Below are positions 5,386 through 8,285 of a stretch of DNA of 8,285 nt, one piece after another; the first letter of the stretch is position 1; every line of letters begins with the position of its first letter. Position numbers and translations under genes: made by a program. The DNA is from Bacteroidota bacterium (GTDB taxonomy: Bacteria > Bacteroidota > Bacteroidia > UKL13-3), in the NCBI GenBank assembly GCA_004293295.1, contig RDYC01000198.1:2747-11031 (forward strand), read 5' to 3'. The notes beneath the pieces are model-generated. The model worked only from the letters and a program-made list of their open reading frames with translations, did not search any database and was not told the DNA's origin.

Positions 5386-7629
5386 ATGAGTAAGATTACC
5401 AATATTCTTTTCTGTGTTATTCTTTTACTTTTAGCAACAAACCGCACTTATGCTCAGCAGAAAGATAGTATAATACTTGGTAATAAAGTCTCAAAAGTGG
5501 ACAGCACCAAGGTAAGTCAACTAAAGGATAGTTTAACACAAAAGTACAAAAGCAACATATTGCCTCATTTAATTAATATTAATGGGTTGCAGTTAACTTC
5601 AGATGTATTTTACACACAAGAGCCAAACATTGGTCAGGGTGGACCAAACAAGTACATAAGGGGAGGAATTCAAGGGGATTTTAGTATAGCCAAATTACCA
5701 TTTAAATTAACGGGGCTTGTTAGTACTGAACATAACAGTTACAATAGAATAAACAATGTAAGCGTATCTTTTGACTATGCACGCTTTAAGGATAATTTAG
5801 AACAAAATAAAAAACCCACCGCTTACGATTTTCAAGCCCAGCAAAGGGCTAGGTCTATTCTTCGGAACCAGATGGATAGTTTAAGAGCAAAAAGTTTAAA
5901 AGGAAGAGATACTATTGGTGGCAACCTTAATATTCCTTCAACTGAGGAAATGTTAACTTATAGTAGCGACCCTCGAATGGGTAAAGCCATATTGGGTAAA
6001 AAAATATCAGGGTATGAAGAAAAATTTGGTAATAAAGATTACCAAAGAGACATTGAAGAGCAAAAAGCAATTTTAAATGATGTAAGATTAGACACCTCCG
6101 AAGGCGCAAAAGTGAAGCTTGCCAATGCTAAACACAAACTTCGTCAGCACGATGATGCAGAACGTGAATACGAATTTTATCAGCAAGCAACAAAGTATAT
6201 TGGTCAGTTTGACCGCACCAAACAGCTAGAAAGGGTTAGGTTAAATGAGGTAATGCCTGACTCTATAAAGAACAAACCAAGCAGTTTATTAAATGTATTA
6301 AGTGGCATTACCAAATTAGATATAGGTGTTGTATCGGTAACGTACAGCCCTCTTATTGCAAATGGGTTTAATCTTAAAGGGATAAATGCAGAATACAATA
6401 AAAATAATGTTTACACGGCTCTTTTTTATGGCAATGCCCTGGCCAATTATTCCACTTTTTTTGCAAAGGAAACACTTTCAAAACGTGGTATTTGGGGTGG
6501 CAGAATTGGCTATGGCAGTTTAAACAAAATGCTGTTTGCGGTGTCATTTATTAAGGGCCAAGATCAAAGCAGTCAAAGATTAGAACCTAATGCCAAATAC
6601 ATCAATAATGTCGCAATGGGGGCACACTTGCTTTACCAAGTTAACAAACAAGTAAAATTAGAAGTTGAGTATGCACGATCATCAAAGGAGGAAGGTATCA
6701 ATGAAGTTGAGGGAACAACTGCATCAAAACATATCAATAACATATTTTCAAACAAAACCAATCAGTCTACAGCCTTCTACAGTCGTTTATACATTAAATC
6801 AAAAAGCGAGGCAACAAAGATTGGGTTTAACGCAAGGTATATTGATCAAGATTACTTCTCAATTGGAACACCCTTTTTACGAACAGATAATATGCGTTTG
6901 GAAGGCAAGCTAGACCAGAAACTATGGAAGAAAAAGGTTGGATATAGCCATACTACGCGTTTTGATAGGGATAACTTAAAGAAAACTAAGCCTGCCACTT
7001 CATATATGGTTAATTCCATTAATAATATTACATGGAAACTAAATAGAAGATGGATGTTTATTGGTAATTATACTCGAATTTATTACCATTATGCCGGTTT
7101 TGGCATTATGCCGGTTATTAACACAACTCAGCTTATCCAACTTACCACCAATGTAAATTTTAATAGAAAACACACACAGCATACCATCACTTTTACTGGT
7201 GGCAAAGTATTGTCTTCATCAAATCAAATCAATAATCACGCTGATGCCGATTCGTTGATACAGCCAGGCATTGAACAAACCAATATTGGCTGTAACTATG
7301 TATTGTTTTTTAATCAAATAAATAGTTCACTAAACGCTACATTGAATTATATTATTACTGAAAATACTTCCAGAAATTTATTATCAGCAGGTATAAGTTA
7401 TTCGTATAAAATTATCCAAGAAAAATGGATTCTTTCTCATGGTTTAAACTATAGTGATGATATTGGTTTACAGAGGAGACAATCTATTTTAAACAGCATT
7501 AATTCCAATCTGAAGGGAAAAGTTCAAATAAAATTCTCACATGATTTTCAGTTAGTTATGCAAGATAATGGTGGTGTAAAAAAAAATAATCACATTTTTC
7601 TGCTGGGTATTTCTATCTTGCTATTGTAA
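5386..7629 (+). CDS. Exported probable outer-membrane beta-barrel protein with helical insert
   Basis: A 747-aa protein that I do not recognise as a named family. Residues 1-23 are a clear signal peptide (hydrophobic core ILFCVILLLLA, cleavage likely after TYA before QQ). Residues about 60-135 and 305-747 alternate short polar turns with strands of alternating hydrophobic residues ('LPFKLTGLVS', 'VSVSFDYARF', 'VYTALFYGNA', 'VKLEVEYARS'), as in outer-membrane barrels. Between them, about 140-300, lies a charged, helix-prone and possibly coiled-coil segment ('RARSILRNQMDSLRAKSL', 'KVKLANAKHKLRQHDDAERE'). No TonB box, plug domain or T9SS sorting domain is visible, which argues against a TonB-dependent receptor or T9SS cargo. 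The ATG at 5386 directly precedes the signal peptide. The next gene starts 12 nt after the stop, so the two are probably co-transcribed. The 217-nt upstream gap is shared with the divergent SGNH gene; no strong promoter match was found there. Confidence 0.7.
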   Translation: MSKITNILFCVILLLLATNRTYAQQKDSIILGNKVSKVDSTKVSQLKDSLTQKYKSNILPHLININGLQLTSDVFYTQEPNIGQGGPNKYIRGGIQGDFSIAKLPFKLTGLVSTEHNSYNRINNVSVSFDYARFKDNLEQNKKPTAYDFQAQQRARSILRNQMDSLRAKSLKGRDTIGGNLNIPSTEEMLTYSSDPRMGKAILGKKISGYEEKFGNKDYQRDIEEQKAILNDVRLDTSEGAKVKLANAKHKLRQHDDAEREYEFYQQATKYIGQFDRTKQLERVRLNEVMPDSIKNKPSSLLNVLSGITKLDIGVVSVTYSPLIANGFNLKGINAEYNKNNVYTALFYGNALANYSTFFAKETLSKRGIWGGRIGYGSLNKMLFAVSFIKGQDQSSQRLEPNAKYINNVAMGAHLLYQVNKQVKLEVEYARSSKEEGINEVEGTTASKHINNIFSNKTNQSTAFYSRLYIKSKSEATKIGFNARYIDQDYFSIGTPFLRTDNMRLEGKLDQKLWKKKVGYSHTTRFDRDNLKKTKPATSYMVNSINNITWKLNRRWMFIGNYTRIYYHYAGFGIMPVINTTQLIQLTTNVNFNRKHTQHTITFTGGKVLSSSNQINNHADADSLIQPGIEQTNIGCNYVLFFNQINSSLNATLNYIITENTSRNLLSAGISYSYKIIQEKWILSHGLNYSDDIGLQRRQSILNSINSNLKGKVQIKFSHDFQLVMQDNGGVKKNNHIFLLGISILLL

Positions 7630-7641
7630 TTAATTATAACC

Positions 7642-8285
7642 ATGATTACTTATTGTATAACCAAATTAAATCAAAATAAATCTTTAGTAGCATTTCTGCT
7701 GCTTTTAGTTTTTTGTCAAAGCACTATAGCACAAATAAATGTAGCTCGTAGTTTTTCTTCTGCATTGTATTTTAAACCATCTGATGCGTTAAATCTTAAT
7801 ATTATTAACGGCTCGCAAAATGCTATTTCCGGATTTTTAATTGGCACAATTCAATCTAATAAAAATGAATTAGCTATGGGGTTTAAAACCATCCCATTCC
7901 TTTTAAAACCAGGTTCAAACACCGTTAACGCCACTGTTTTACAAGCTAAATTTAGTCCGAATAATGTTGCTACAAGACTTAACTTAAATGCAAATTCTTT
8001 TCTTCCAGCAGGGGTGTATCGCATAAAACTATCTATTATTGATGAAGTGAGTGGAGAGGAATTGGCTGACTATGATGATGAACATGAAGTCATTTTAATC
8101 AGCCCACCATTTTTAGTTAGCCCGGCTGACGAAAGTGTGATTGAAACAGTTAACCCATTGTTGATTTGGTCGCCACCTTTACCTCTCGATCCAAGAGGCC
8201 CGCAAGTATATTATGATTTAAAGTTAACGGAAGTATTGAGTGGTCAGAATCCAATGGATGCCATACAAAGAAATTTTCCACTATT
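7642..8285 (+). CDS. Exported FN3/Ig-like domain protein, 3' end beyond the window (partial)
   Basis: An ATG at 7642 opens a frame that stays open for 214 codons to the window edge. Residues 1-30 are a signal peptide (hydrophobic core SLVAFLLLLVFCQ, cleavage likely after STIA before Q). Residues about 32-150 look like a beta-rich domain ('GSNTVNATVL', 'LPAGVYRIKLSIIDEVSGEE'). From 'ISPPFLVSPADESVIE' (about 153-168) onward it resembles an FN3-like unit ('NPLLIWSPPLP', 'YYDLKLTEVLSGQNP'), as in large surface proteins of Bacteroidota sometimes annotated with TANFOR or FN3 domains. That family assignment is from memory and tentative. It starts 12 nt after the barrel gene, which suggests joint expression and a partner role at the outer membrane. 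The end and any C-terminal sorting signal lie outside the window. Confidence 0.8.
   Translation, partial: MITYCITKLNQNKSLVAFLLLLVFCQSTIAQINVARSFSSALYFKPSDALNLNIINGSQNAISGFLIGTIQSNKNELAMGFKTIPFLLKPGSNTVNATVLQAKFSPNNVATRLNLNANSFLPAGVYRIKLSIIDEVSGEELADYDDEHEVILISPPFLVSPADESVIETVNPLLIWSPPLPLDPRGPQVYYDLKLTEVLSGQNPMDAIQRNFPL

Noticed and set aside
5927..6913. Open frames at 5927-6109 and 6204-6398 (minus) and 6665-6913 (plus)
   Set aside because: All are contained within the barrel gene in other frames and have no independent support.
5386..7629. TonB-dependent receptor
   Set aside because: There is no TonB box, no plug domain and no typical C-terminal aromatic residue; the inserted region is helical and charged.

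Overview
This window looks like chromosomal DNA of an AT-rich member of the Bacteroidota. The first gene ends in a type IX secretion (T9SS) type A sorting domain. Start codons lack purine-rich Shine-Dalgarno sequences. One start is preceded by a good match to the Bacteroidota promoter pattern (TTG, 19 nt, TAnnTTTG). Exported proteins have signal peptides ending at the 'A/G-QQ' junction common in this phylum. No rRNA, tRNA, CRISPR array, transposase or phage gene was seen.

Left part (1-5168), all genes on the minus strand. Reading leftward from about 5168 there are three genes: a membrane-anchored SGNH/GDSL-type hydrolase (4173-5168), an OmpR/PhoB-type response regulator whose receiver has lost every catalytic residue (3259-3993), and a large secreted T9SS cargo protein with propeller-like repeats and Ig-like domains (287-2908). 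Both the regulator and the cargo gene are followed, just past their stop codons, by a copy of the same compound palindromic repeat (about 27-252 and 3019-3188). The two copies are in direct orientation and bracket the cargo gene exactly.

Right part (5386-8285), plus strand, divergent from the hydrolase across a 217-nt gap. A 747-aa exported protein, probably an outer-membrane beta-barrel with a long charged helical insert, is followed after 12 nt by the start of a second exported protein with an FN3/Ig-like module. The second gene runs off the window end. The tight spacing suggests an operon encoding a surface assembly, but neither protein could be assigned a specific function.

The most notable points are the repeat family, which consists of several hairpins, sits at gene 3' ends and contains an inverted loop between copies; the pseudo-receiver regulator with Glu in place of the phospho-acceptor Asp; and the uncharacterised barrel plus FN3-like gene pair.
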